From: JAKAVN01 sp963796565
Lineage (GTDB): Bacteria > Desulfobacterota > Binatia > Binatales > Binataceae
Direction: 5' to 3'
Assembly (NCBI GenBank): GCA_963796565.1
Contig: CAWCMA010000001.1
Span: forward strand, 1-64,000
Length of the DNA: 64,000 bases
In this document: piece by piece, positions 16,976 to 25,440 of the stretch
Layout: each line of letters opens with the position of its first letter
Position numbering within the stretch: position 1 is the first letter of the stretch
Position numbers and translations under genes: made by a program
The notes under the pieces: model-generated
Told to the model about the DNA's origin: nothing
Seen by the model: only the letters and a program-made list of their open reading frames with translations
Database searches by the model: none

Positions 16976-18449
16976 AGTTCCGCTCCGGCAGCAGGGCGCT
17001 CAGGAAGAGTTCCGACCAGTGTTCGAGATTGTTGCGATGCACCTGCGTGCGCATCGCATGCATCCGGGCCGCGCGTTCGACGGGACTCATCTCGAAGGCC
17101 TGCTTGAGGCACGCGGCGATCGCATCGATGTCATACGGATTGACCAACAGCGCCTGGGTCAGCTCTTCGGCAGCGCCGGCAAACTCGCTCAGGATGAGCG
17201 CGCAGTCGTCGTCCAGGTGCGCGGCGACATATTCCTTGGCGACCAGGTTCATCCCGTCGCGCAGCGGAGTCAGCAGCGCAACGTCGGCGGCCTGGTAGTA
17301 AGCGACCAGTTCCTCGGCGCCGAACTGCGTGTAGAGATAGCGAATCGGGACCCAGCCCTCGGATGAGAAATGGCCGATGATGCGGCCGACCAGTTCGTCG
17401 AGTTCGCGCTTGAGTGCCGCGTAGTCGGCGACCTTGGTGCGCGAGGGCACCGCGATCAGCACCAGGGTGACGCGCCGATGGTAGGACGGGTTGGCTTCCA
17501 GGAATCGCTCGAAACCGAGCAGGCGCTCGAGGATGCCCTTGGTGTAGTCGAGCCTGTCCACCCCGAGCACCACGTAAGGCGTACGCAGAGCGCGGCGAAT
17601 GCGCTGGGTGCGTTCCTGGACGCGCGGGCTCGCGGCGAGGCCGGCGAAGTAGTCGGCCGGGATACCGATCGGGAAGACGCCGACTCGCACCGGGCCGCGA
17701 TGGGTCGCGACCTCGTCGCGCGTGCGGTCGACCCGCAGGCCGAGGATACGTTCGCAGCAGTTGAGGAACTGGATGACGTAGGAGCGGGTGTGGAAGCCCA
17801 CCAGGTCGGCGCCGAGCATCCCTTCGAGCAGTTCCACGCGCCACGGAAAGACGCGGAAGATCTGCTCGGGCGGAAACGGCACGTGCCAGAAAAGCCCGAT
17901 CGGTATGCGCGGACGCTGCTCGCGCAACAGACGCGGGACCAGCGCGAGATGAAAGTCCTGCACCCACACCACGTCGTCGTCGCCGGCCTCTTTGGCCGCG
18001 AGCGCGGCGAAATTGCGGTTGACCGCTTCGTAGTAGCGCCAGTGGAGCGTGTTGAAGTGACAGCTCGCCGTCATGAAATGCATCAACGGCCACAATGCGC
18101 GGTTGCACATCCCGTAGTAGTAGTGCGAAACGTCGCGCTCGCTCAGCGGACAGAACACGATCTCAAAGCGTGGCGGGTCACTCCCGGGCGGCATCATGAG
18201 ACGGCCGGGAGTCTTGGTCTGCGTGCCCGACCAAGCGATCCACAGGCCGCCCTGATGCTCGAGCAGGCGCAGAAAGGTGCTGCCGACGCCGCCCACCGTG
18301 GGCTCGATTCGCTGCTTGCCGGCCTCGTGCACGACGCGTATCGGCGCGCGATTGGACATCACGATCAACCGGCCCCGACCGAGCCGATGCGGCCCGCCAG
18401 CCGCGATCACAGGCTGTTGGGGTGAACTCTCTATGTCTTTTTGCTCCAT
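16947..18449 (-). CDS. otsA: Trehalose-6-phosphate synthase (GT20)
   Basis: 500-residue GT20 glycosyltransferase joining UDP-glucose and glucose 6-phosphate. Seen: SNRAPIRV near residue 32, GGVGSTFLRL, VQDFHLALVPRLLREQRP, VGVFPIGIP, LGVDRLDYTKGI and DGMNLVAKEY, all family landmarks. ATG 18449 was chosen; upstream in-frame residues are Arg/Ser-rich and unlike the family. First gene of the otsAB unit, transcribed away from the peroxiredoxin terminator. Confidence 0.93.
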   Translation of the reverse strand: MEQKDIESSPQQPVIAAGGPHRLGRGRLIVMSNRAPIRVVHEAGKQRIEPTVGGVGSTFLRLLEHQGGLWIAWSGTQTKTPGRLMMPPGSDPPRFEIVFCPLSERDVSHYYYGMCNRALWPLMHFMTASCHFNTLHWRYYEAVNRNFAALAAKEAGDDDVVWVQDFHLALVPRLLREQRPRIPIGLFWHVPFPPEQIFRVFPWRVELLEGMLGADLVGFHTRSYVIQFLNCCERILGLRVDRTRDEVATHRGPVRVGVFPIGIPADYFAGLAASPRVQERTQRIRRALRTPYVVLGVDRLDYTKGILERLLGFERFLEANPSYHRRVTLVLIAVPSRTKVADYAALKRELDELVGRIIGHFSSEGWVPIRYLYTQFGAEELVAYYQAADVALLTPLRDGMNLVAKEYVAAHLDDDCALILSEFAGAAEELTQALLVNPYDIDAIAACLKQAFEMSPVERAARMHAMRTQVHRNNLEHWSELFLSALLPERNFAAEASAGS

Positions 18450-18598
18450 CGAGCCGCGCCGCCCGCTCGAACAGGATCGAGCGCGATCGTGCGCTGTGAG
18501 AATCGACCGCGATCGGTCGCATTTCAAATCTAACGCCGCGCTCCCCGATCAGGCAAGCGCACAGCTGTGAAACCAAGCGCGGCGGTTGCTAAACAACG

Positions 18599-18638
18599 AC
18601 GCGCCCGGCGCAGCCTTTAAGGCCAGCACCGGGCGCGT
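18599..18638 (-). terminator. Hairpin downstream of the peroxiredoxin gene
   Basis: Perfect 10-bp arms ACGCGCCCGG / CCGGGCGCGT. On the minus strand it lies 29 bases after the peroxiredoxin stop and is followed by CGTTGTTTAG, a weak U-rich stretch. Confidence 0.6.
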
Positions 18639-18666
18639 TCCGGAACTTACGACTGCGACTCGGAGC

Positions 18667-19308
18667 TTATTTGTGCGGTGGCTGCGAGGTCATCCGCAGA
18701 TACGGCTTCAGCTCGCGCCAGCCCTTGGGAAACTTCTCCTTCATCACCGCGGGGTCGGTGAGCGACGGAACGATCACGCAATCCTCGCCCTGCTTCCAGT
18801 CGACCGGCGTCGCGACCGAGTGATGATCGGTGAGCTGGAGCGAATCGATCACGCGCAGGATTTCTTGGAAGTTGCGTCCGGTGCTGGCCGGATAGGTGAT
18901 CGACAGCCGCAGCTTCTTGTTCGGATCGATGATGAAGACCGACCGCACCGTCAGGGTGTCGTTGGCCTCGGGATGGATCATGTCGTAGAGCTTTGAGACC
19001 TTGCGATCGGCGTCACCCAGGATGGGAAAGTTCATCTTGGTGTGCTGGGTCTCCTCGATATCCCCGATCCAACCCTTGTGCGACTTGACGTCGTCGACGC
19101 TAAGCGCGATCACCTTGGTGTTGCGCTTGTCGAACTCGCCCTTGAGCTTGGCGACCATGCCGAGTTCGGTCGTGCAAACCGGGGTGAAGTCCTTAGGATG
19201 CGAAAACAGCACCGCCCAATGATTGCCGATCCATTCATGGAAATGAATCGGTCCTTCGGTCGACTCCTGGGTGAAATTGGGAACCACGCTGCCTAGATGT
19301 AAAGCCAT
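18667..19308 (-). CDS. 1-Cys peroxiredoxin (Prx6/AhpC superfamily)
   Basis: 213 residues. The peroxidatic Cys45 is in HPKDFTPVCTTE, and the long C-terminal part (NFQEILRVIDSLQLTDHH, VATPVDWKQGEDCVIVP) is the Prx6 subgroup arrangement. No resolving Cys at the usual 2-Cys position. Reduces peroxides with an external thiol donor. The reactive residue is a normal TGC codon. ATG 19308 with GAGGT upstream; the long in-frame upstream extension lacks family similarity. An inverted repeat lies about 105-140 bases upstream. Confidence 0.93.
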   Translation of the reverse strand: MALHLGSVVPNFTQESTEGPIHFHEWIGNHWAVLFSHPKDFTPVCTTELGMVAKLKGEFDKRNTKVIALSVDDVKSHKGWIGDIEETQHTKMNFPILGDADRKVSKLYDMIHPEANDTLTVRSVFIIDPNKKLRLSITYPASTGRNFQEILRVIDSLQLTDHHSVATPVDWKQGEDCVIVPSLTDPAVMKEKFPKGWRELKPYLRMTSQPPHK

Positions 19309-19413
19309 AGCCGCTACCTCGTTTGCGGTTTTTTTGTGCACCTCGCGCGGCGCCGCTCCGATTGAAGACCGGCCTGCCACCCGAGCGATGCTCGCCTCAA
19401 CGCGCCGTCGAGT

Positions 19414-19446
19414 AATCAACTCAACATTACCGGCGCATAGTTGATT
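19414..19446. promoter_or_regulatory. 8-bp inverted repeat upstream of the peroxiredoxin
   Basis: AATCAACT (19414-19421) and AGTTGATT (19439-19446), perfect arms with a 17-base spacer inside an AT-rich stretch, 105-138 bases upstream of the peroxiredoxin ATG. Candidate operator; no regulator can be named. Confidence 0.4.
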
Positions 19447-19552
19447 AAAAGATAAGTGGTCTCACTAAATCTTCTCTACGGTAAGTGTTTTCTTATAGAC
19501 CCGCCGCTCAAAAGGCGCAAGCGCGCCGAGTGGGCGCGCCCCGCGACCGTCG

Positions 19553-19657
19553 TTAACGCTTTTTCTTGCGCTTGCGGGCCTCGCGAGTCCGCGCCTTTAG
19601 CCGTTTCTCGCGCCGCTTGCGCCGCCGCTTGATTTCGCGCTGTCGTTCCGTCGCCAT
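19553..19657 (-). CDS. 34-residue highly basic protein
   Basis: MATERQREIKRRRKRREK followed by 16 mostly basic residues: 21 of 34 are Lys or Arg. ATG 19657 has GAGG 6 bases upstream (GAGGTAGCGATG). It shares its frame with a long antisense frame over the CocE gene, but only this segment has a ribosome site and coherent composition. The form, N-terminal TERQ then alternating basic blocks, recalls tiny nucleic-acid or ribosome-associated proteins. No function assigned. Confidence 0.6.
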   Translation of the reverse strand: MATERQREIKRRRKRREKRLKARTREARKRKKKR

Positions 19658-19837
19658 CGCTACCTCTTGGTCCGCCCTTATTGATGTCCGCGCGCGGGCG
19701 CGCGGCGGATTTGCTTGAAGACTCAGGGTCGTCGGACTACAAGCGACCTTAAACGGCGCCGCGCGCGAGCGCAAACGGCCGGTGCCGGTGCCGCCTCGGG
19801 ACAAAGAGCCCGGATGCGGACAATGGGAGCCCATCTG

Positions 19838-21580
19838 ATGTCCAGAATCATCATCGAGAAAGACGTTGAAATCCCGATGCGTGACGGATGCGTCCTGAAG
19901 GCCGACCTCTACCGGCCCGAGGGGCCGGAGAAGCTGCCGGTGCTGCTCAACCGCACCCCGTACGACAAATCCTTCCCGCCGATTACGCTCAACACGCTCG
20001 ACGTGGTGCGCGCGGCGCGCGCGGGCTACAACGTCGTGGTCCAGGACTGCCGCGGGCTGTTCGCTTCGCAAGGGACGTTTCGATGCTTCGTCGACGAGGC
20101 GCGCGACGGCTACGACACGATCGAGTTCATCGCGCGGCAGCCGTGGGCCAACGGCAACGTCGGCACCTTCGGCGCCTCTTACATGGGTGCGACGCAGTGG
20201 CTCGCCGCGACCCAGCGCCCGCCGAGCCTGAAGGCGATGGTCCCGTCGATCACGGCGAGCGATTATCACGACGGATGGGTCTACCAGGGTGGCGCGTTCG
20301 AGCTGTTTTTCAGCGTGAGCTGGCTGATGATCACGCTGGGACTTAGCCGCCTGATGCGCGAGCGCGCGGGCAATCCCAAGGCCGCCGACGAGTTGAGCGC
20401 GGTGATGGGCAGTATCGACGTGATGCGCGAGCGGATGGAGTTCGCGCCGCTCAGCGAATTTCCACTTTTCCGCACCGGCGCGCCGTACTTCTTCGATTGG
20501 CTCGCGCATCCTTACTACGACGACTATTGGCGCGCGATCTGTATCGAGGAACAGCACGATAAAATAGACGTGCCGGCGCTCAACGTCGGCGGATGGCACG
20601 ACATCTTCATGGGCGGGACCCTGCGCAACTACCTTGGGATGCGCGCGCGCGGTGCCTCGGCGGGCGCACGCGCGGGCCAGCGGCTGCTGGTCGGCCCGTG
20701 GCATCACGCGGTGCCGTTCTCGAGCCTGGTGGGCCAGGTCGACTACGGCTTCCGCTCCGGCCCGGTCGCGATCGACTACGACGGCACGCAACTGCGATGG
20801 TTCGACCATTGGCTCAAGGGCGTCGACAACGGCGTTGACAAGGACGTGCCGGTCAAGCTGTTCGTGATGGGCGTTAACCAATGGCGCGAGCACCAGGAGT
20901 GGCCTCCGCCGGAGGCCGAGATGCGGCGCTACTACCTGCACAGCCGCGGCAAGGCCAACAGCGCCTATGGCGACGGCGCGCTCGCGAGCGAGGCGCCGGG
21001 CGACGAGCCGCCGGACTCGTTCCTCTACAATCCGCTCAACCCGGTGCCGACCGCCGGCGGCGGCCTGTGCTGCTACGCCAACTCGCTAATGGGCGGGGCG
21101 CTCGACCAGAGCATGGTCGAGCATCGCGCCGACGTACTGGTCTACTCGAGCGAGCCGCTGGAGGAGGACCTCGAGGTCATCGGGCCGGTGACGGTGACGC
21201 TCTACGCGTCGTCCTCGGCGCCCGACACGGATTTCACCGCCAAGCTGGTCGACGCCGGGCCGTGCGGGTTTGCGCGCAATCTCACCGACGGGATCATCCG
21301 GGCGCGCGTGCGCGAGTCGCGGAGTGAACCCAAACTGATGGTCGCGGGCAAAGTTTACGAATTCAGAATCGATTTGTGGGCGACCGCCAACGTGTTCCAG
21401 CAGGGCCATCGCGTGCGGCTGGAAATCAGCTCGTCCAATTTCCCGCGCTTCGATCGCAATCCCAACACCGGGCACGAGCTGTTTACCGACGCCGAGATGC
21501 GTCCCGCATTGCAGAGCGTGATGCACGAGCGCAGCTTCGCTTCATACCTGAGCTTGTCGGTTATGCCGCGCCGTCCCTGA
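19838..21580 (+). CDS. CocE/NonD family hydrolase (X-Pro dipeptidyl-peptidase type)
   Basis: 580-residue alpha/beta hydrolase. The N-terminal catalytic domain has the nucleophile Ser114 in GTFGASYMGATQW and the oxyanion segment LLNRTPYDK. The C-terminal jelly-roll domain (EDLEVIGPVTVTLYASSSAPDTDFTAKLVD, then RVRLEISSSNFPRFDRNPNTG) is that of cocaine esterase and glutaryl-7-ACA acylase relatives. No signal peptide. ATG 19838 with GGGAG 8 bases upstream. Predicted ester or amide hydrolysis of an unknown substrate. Confidence 0.9.
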   Translation: MSRIIIEKDVEIPMRDGCVLKADLYRPEGPEKLPVLLNRTPYDKSFPPITLNTLDVVRAARAGYNVVVQDCRGLFASQGTFRCFVDEARDGYDTIEFIARQPWANGNVGTFGASYMGATQWLAATQRPPSLKAMVPSITASDYHDGWVYQGGAFELFFSVSWLMITLGLSRLMRERAGNPKAADELSAVMGSIDVMRERMEFAPLSEFPLFRTGAPYFFDWLAHPYYDDYWRAICIEEQHDKIDVPALNVGGWHDIFMGGTLRNYLGMRARGASAGARAGQRLLVGPWHHAVPFSSLVGQVDYGFRSGPVAIDYDGTQLRWFDHWLKGVDNGVDKDVPVKLFVMGVNQWREHQEWPPPEAEMRRYYLHSRGKANSAYGDGALASEAPGDEPPDSFLYNPLNPVPTAGGGLCCYANSLMGGALDQSMVEHRADVLVYSSEPLEEDLEVIGPVTVTLYASSSAPDTDFTAKLVDAGPCGFARNLTDGIIRARVRESRSEPKLMVAGKVYEFRIDLWATANVFQQGHRVRLEISSSNFPRFDRNPNTGHELFTDAEMRPALQSVMHERSFASYLSLSVMPRRP

Positions 21581-21822
21581 TAGCTGCCGTGCCGACGGAT
21601 GGCGTCCCGCGCGCCATGGGAGCGCCAATGTCGGCTGCTGCGCCCGTCAGGCCGCGCGCCGACAGCGCCGAGTACCTGTTCGGTGGCCTCGTCGCGCTGG
21701 CGGTTGTGGACGGTCGTCACGATCCTCAGCCCGATGAAGCTATCTGGCGCATCCGCAGCCAACTCAGTACACTTGAAGGGCCCCGCAGCCGTCAACAAGG
21801 GCGGTCTGTGCAAGGACGGTCT

Positions 21823-22239
21823 ATGTCCGACCGGGAATCGATCCTCGAAGCAAATCGCACATTCTACCGTGCTTTCGAAAGCCTCGACGCGGAGAGCATG
21901 AGCGAGGTGTGGCTGCGCGACCAGCGTATCGTTTGCATCCATCCCGGATGGAGTAGGCTCATCGGATGGGGCCCGATTATGAATAGCTGGGAGCGGATCT
22001 TCGAAAACGTCTTCGAGATGAAGGTCGAACTCGGCGACCCGCAGGTAATGATGAGCGGCGATCTCGCAGTGGTGGTGGTCGAGGAAAACCTCCTCCAGCG
22101 CGGCTACGACGGCACCTCGCACTCGCGGGTGCTGGCGACCAACGTTTTCGAACGCGCCCAGGGACGGTGGTGGATCGTGTCGCATCACGGATCGCCCGTG
22201 ATGGAGCCGCCCGAGAGCGAAGAACCGCCGTTGCAATAG
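21823..22239 (+). CDS. SnoaL-like / NTF2-fold protein
   Basis: 138-residue single-domain protein of the SnoaL/DUF4440 type: ILEANRTFYRAFESLDAESMSEVW at the start, WGPIMNSWERIF in the middle, RWWIVSHHGSP at the end. These small cone-shaped proteins bind ligands or act as enzymes of varied function. ATG 21823 with AAGGA 6 bases upstream. The 242-base gap before it shows no gene. Function not predictable. Confidence 0.82.
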   Translation: MSDRESILEANRTFYRAFESLDAESMSEVWLRDQRIVCIHPGWSRLIGWGPIMNSWERIFENVFEMKVELGDPQVMMSGDLAVVVVEENLLQRGYDGTSHSRVLATNVFERAQGRWWIVSHHGSPVMEPPESEEPPLQ

Positions 22240-22328
22240 GAATTTTTGGCCGCGGCGGATCGCGCTTGAACCGCCGCCAGGAAGCCGGACGCAAAGGCGT
22301 CCATGGAAGGAATCAGAAGAGGAACCAG

Positions 22329-22700
22329 ATGAAGCCGGTATCAATGTGCTGGGCGATTAGTGCGCTGATCGCGATTTGCGTAACGCCTGGCTACAGCAGC
22401 TTCAGGCGGCCTGGCGTGGTGTCGCATGCGGCGATGCTTGCGCAAGACGACGGCCCCGTCGCGGTTCCCGGCTCGGCGGAAGAACCGGGAACCAACGGGT
22501 CTGACGATGACGATGACCAATCCGGACAGGCGACGAACAACGGCCAGTCGGACGACGACGACTCGACACAGCAGCAGCCGAATAACATGCAGCAGCCGCC
22601 CGCGGATGACGATGGCGATACGTCCGCCCAACAGCAGTCAGGCGACAACGGAGATCAGGACACCACAACCGCGCCGCCCTCGGGTGACGACGAGAATTAA
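22329..22700 (+). CDS. Small secreted acidic low-complexity protein
   Basis: 123 residues. Hydrophobic N-terminus (MCWAISALIAICVTPGYS) acts as a likely signal peptide. From residue 40 onward it is almost entirely D, Q, N, G, S, T, P and E, including runs of four to five Asp. No Lys after the N-terminus, so strongly acidic. AGAGGA ribosome site before ATG 22329. Disordered, possibly Ca-binding or matrix protein; inference only. Confidence 0.6.
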   Translation: MKPVSMCWAISALIAICVTPGYSSFRRPGVVSHAAMLAQDDGPVAVPGSAEEPGTNGSDDDDDQSGQATNNGQSDDDDSTQQQPNNMQQPPADDDGDTSAQQQSGDNGDQDTTTAPPSGDDEN

Positions 22701-22751
22701 ACGCGCAGGCGCAAACAGCGCTCTTCGCAAACGCCCCGCGCCTTTAGAGGG

Positions 22752-23924
22752 TCAGGCGCTCTGGCGCATCGCGCGCACCAGGATGGCGGCTATTTCGGGA
22801 CGGGTGTATTCGGGCGGCGGCGACTCGCCGCGGCGCAGCATCTCGCGCACCTTGGTCCCCGATAGCAGGAGGCGGTCGGCGTCCTCGTGCGGGCAGGTCT
22901 TGTACGACGCCATCCCGCCGCATTTCTTACAGTAGAAGGTATTTTCGAAGTTCAGCAGCGTGATGCCGATTTCGGCCGGGCTGAAACGCTCGAAAATCTT
23001 CTGCGCGTCATACGTGCCGTAGTAATTGCCCACCCCGGCGTGATCGCGGCCGACGATGAAATGAGTGCAGCCGTAGTTGCGCCGCACGATGGCGTGCAGC
23101 ACTGCCTCGCGCGGGCCGCCATAGCGCATATGGGCCGGCATCACCGAGAGCATTGCGCGGTCGCGCGGATAATACAGCTCCAGCAACACCTTGTAGGTCT
23201 CCATCCGCACCGCGGCCGGCACGTCGTCGCCCTTGGTCTCGCCGACCAGCGGATGGAGCAGCAGCCCGTCGCAAATCTCGAGCGCGGCCTTCTGGATGTA
23301 CTCGTGCGCGCGATGGGTGGGGTTGCGAGTCTGAAAGGCGACGATTTTGCGCCATCCGCGCTCGGCGAACGCGGCGCGCGTCTGTCGCGGCTCGAGCCGG
23401 TACTCCAGAAACGTCCGACCGGGAATCTCGCCGAACAACACCACGCTTCCGCCCAGGCACCACGGCGGCGTCGCGAGCACGTTTGCCGCTCCCGGATGGG
23501 CGGGGTCGGCGGTACCGAAAACCGCCTCGGCCTCGCGCGCGCGATCCACGCTGTAAACTTCGGCGAGCTTCAGAATAGCGAGTCGGCCGCCGTTGCTGTC
23601 GGTAAGCGCGATGTCGTCGCCCGGTTTCAGCGAGCGCGCCTCGGCTTCGGCCACCCCAAGCGTTATTGGAATCGACCACGGCACGCCCGAGGCCAGGCGC
23701 ATCGCGTCCCGCGAGCGCAGGTAATCCGCCTCGCCCATGAAGCCCTCGAGCGGCGAGAACGCACCCGAGGCCAGCATCTCCAGATCGGCCAGGTCGCGTG
23801 CGCTCAGCTGAACCGCCTTGAGCCCTTCGGCATGGCGCGCAATTGCGCCGCGTTCCGTCGCGGGAGCGTTAAGGTCGACCAAGCCGCGGCCGCCGTGCGC
23901 AGTTATCGCATCGCCTGTGGTCAT
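22752..23924 (-). CDS. sat: Sulfate adenylyltransferase (ATP sulfurylase)
   Basis: 390-residue monofunctional ATP sulfurylase making adenosine 5'-phosphosulfate from sulfate and ATP. Seen: FQTRNPTHRAHE (the QxRNP and HxxH motifs), VGRDHAGVG, and a Cys-rich FYCKKCGGMASYKTCPH zinc-like site found in bacterial and archaeal Sat. Start ATG 23924 overlaps the cysC stop as ATGA, so the two are translated together. Last gene of the sulfur block; delivers activated sulfate for reduction or sulfation. Confidence 0.95.
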   Translation of the reverse strand: MTTGDAITAHGGRGLVDLNAPATERGAIARHAEGLKAVQLSARDLADLEMLASGAFSPLEGFMGEADYLRSRDAMRLASGVPWSIPITLGVAEAEARSLKPGDDIALTDSNGGRLAILKLAEVYSVDRAREAEAVFGTADPAHPGAANVLATPPWCLGGSVVLFGEIPGRTFLEYRLEPRQTRAAFAERGWRKIVAFQTRNPTHRAHEYIQKAALEICDGLLLHPLVGETKGDDVPAAVRMETYKVLLELYYPRDRAMLSVMPAHMRYGGPREAVLHAIVRRNYGCTHFIVGRDHAGVGNYYGTYDAQKIFERFSPAEIGITLLNFENTFYCKKCGGMASYKTCPHEDADRLLLSGTKVREMLRRGESPPPEYTRPEIAAILVRAMRQSA

Positions 23925-24466
23925 CGCTTCGCTCCCTGGCGGCTGATGTAGCCGCATGCCTCCAAGCCGTTCAGCAGCCGGGCGAGGCTCTCTGATGGCG
24001 TTTCACGGCTGCTGTTGATCGTCAGCTCATGATTCAGCGGCGGCTCGTAGGGATCGGATACGCCGGTGAAACCCTTGAGTTCCCCGGCCAGCGCTTTCTT
24101 GTACAGCCCCTTGACGTCGCGCTCGACCAGCGTGTCGAGCGGGCATTCGACGTAGGCCTCGAAGAAGCGTTCGTGCAGGCCGCGCACCTCGTCGCGCACC
24201 TCGCGATAGGGCGAGATCGCCGCCGCGATCGCGATCACCCCGTTGCGCGCGAGCAGCTTGCAGACATACCCGATACGCCGGATGTTGGTGTCGCGGTCCT
24301 CCTTGGAAAACCCCAGCTCCTTGGACAGGTTGGTGCGCACCTCGTCGCCGTCGAGGACCTCGACCCGGTATCCGAGCCGGCGCAATTCCTCGGCGGCCAT
24401 CCCCGCCAGCGTCGACTTGCCCGCCCCGGACAAGCCAGTGAACCACAAAGTAAAGCCCTCGCTCAT
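23921..24466 (-). CDS. cysC: Adenylyl-sulfate kinase
   Basis: 181 residues with P-loop GLSGAGKST at 11-19, LDGDEVR, RRIGYVCKLLARNG and GLYKKALAGE, the APS-kinase landmarks. Phosphorylates APS at the 3' position to PAPS. Coupled to sat by a 4-base overlap. The 92-base gap to the upstream HAD gene may hold a separate promoter, or the pair may be read through from the SAM-controlled operon. No reductase for APS/PAPS is in the window. Confidence 0.95.
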   Translation of the reverse strand: MSEGFTLWFTGLSGAGKSTLAGMAAEELRRLGYRVEVLDGDEVRTNLSKELGFSKEDRDTNIRRIGYVCKLLARNGVIAIAAAISPYREVRDEVRGLHERFFEAYVECPLDTLVERDVKGLYKKALAGELKGFTGVSDPYEPPLNHELTINSSRETPSESLARLLNGLEACGYISRQGAKR

Positions 24467-24558
24467 TGTGACGAAATGTCGCTCCTTGCAGATAAGTTAC
24501 TAAACGAGCCCTTTAAGTTATGTAAGTTCAGCGACTGGCGCAACACCGCGCTTATCCA

Positions 24559-25440
24559 TCACTCGACCCGATCGATAGACAAATCTAAATAGATTCGCAT
24601 CGCGGCGGGTGATGAAAAGACCGGCGACGCGCCGAGCGCGGTCAGCCGGTCGCGCCCTTCGCCCTTCGCATTGACGCCATAAAAGCGCACTGCGGCGGCT
24701 GCGGCGGCCTTGAGGTCAGCCTCGCTGTCACCCGCAAACGCGGCGTCGGCAGGCGCGACGCCACAGGCCACAAAAGCGTGCTCGATTGTCGCTGGTGATG
24801 GCTTCAGGGCGAGGCCGCTATCGCGGCCGACTATCAGGTCAACCAGGCCAATCAGCTCAAGCGGATCAACCAGGTTTTCGGCCGCTTGGGCGCGGAGCCA
24901 AGCCGCGACCGTGCGCGACGAATTGGACGTGACAATCGCGATCGTGCCGCCCTCGGCGCGGAGCGCCCGCAGCAGCTCGATTGCGCCCGGCGCGGGCGCG
25001 ACCGCGCCCACGCCGGCAAGTTCGTGGCGCTCGATGATGGCCGAGGCGCCGTCGAGCATCGCCCTGAGCGCGGCGGCGGCCGGACGGCCGCCGCCGCGCT
25101 CAGGGCTACCGCCGTCGGCCAGGGCGCTGGCGAACTCGCCGCGCGCGAGCACGGCGCGGGCGGCGTCGCCGCCCGCGCACAGCCGCGCGCGCAGCGCCTC
25201 ATACAGCACCAGGTTCCCGCGCGGAAACTCCTCGAACAGCGCCGGGGCGACGCCTTGCGCGCCGAGCCAGGCCTGCAACTCGCGCCGGCTCCCGGCCCAA
25301 TCGACGGCGGGTTCCAGCGGCGCGAGGGTGTTGTCGAAGTCGAACATCCAGAGCGCATGGCCTGCGACACGCCCGCGGGATGCGTTGGCGGGCCGTGCTC
25401 CAGCGGGCCTACCGGATTCGTGCCGCGTCGCGTCGCTCAC
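24559..25440 (-). CDS. HAD superfamily hydrolase (phosphatase)
   Basis: 293 residues from GTG 25440. Motif I is DFDNT (Asp34, Asp36), motif II VTSNSS, motif III LKPSP with Lys, motif IV AGDSEADLKAA: a complete HAD active site. The GTG overlaps the preceding stop as TAGTG, supporting translational coupling; ATG 25347 sits too close to motif I to be the start. Cytosolic phosphatase of unknown substrate. Its coding region contains two perfect GC palindromes (25061-25106 and 25154-25178). Confidence 0.8.
   Translation of the reverse strand: MSDATRHESGRPAGARPANASRGRVAGHALWMFDFDNTLAPLEPAVDWAGSRRELQAWLGAQGVAPALFEEFPRGNLVLYEALRARLCAGGDAARAVLARGEFASALADGGSPERGGGRPAAAALRAMLDGASAIIERHELAGVGAVAPAPGAIELLRALRAEGGTIAIVTSNSSRTVAAWLRAQAAENLVDPLELIGLVDLIVGRDSGLALKPSPATIEHAFVACGVAPADAAFAGDSEADLKAAAAAAVRFYGVNAKGEGRDRLTALGASPVFSSPAAMRIYLDLSIDRVE
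25061..25106. repeat. Perfect palindrome, 22-bp arms, 2-base loop, inside the HAD gene
   Basis: The left arm begins GCCCTGAGCG and ends GGCGGCCG at 25082; the right arm is its exact reverse complement from 25085. Loop GA. The encoded protein stretch is an Ala/Gly/Arg-rich insertion after SPERGGG. Confidence 0.9.
25154..25178. repeat. Perfect palindrome, 12-bp arms, inside the HAD gene
   Basis: GCGCGGGCGGCG / CGCCGCCCGCGC separated by one T. Encodes the CAGGDAARAV segment. Confidence 0.85.

Noticed and set aside
17370..18425. Plus-strand frame of 351 codons
   Set aside because: Antisense to otsA, which is complete.
19658..20941. Long minus-strand frame joined to the 34-residue basic protein
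   Set aside because: It is antisense to the CocE gene and lacks family features; only the last 34 codons have their own ribosome site.
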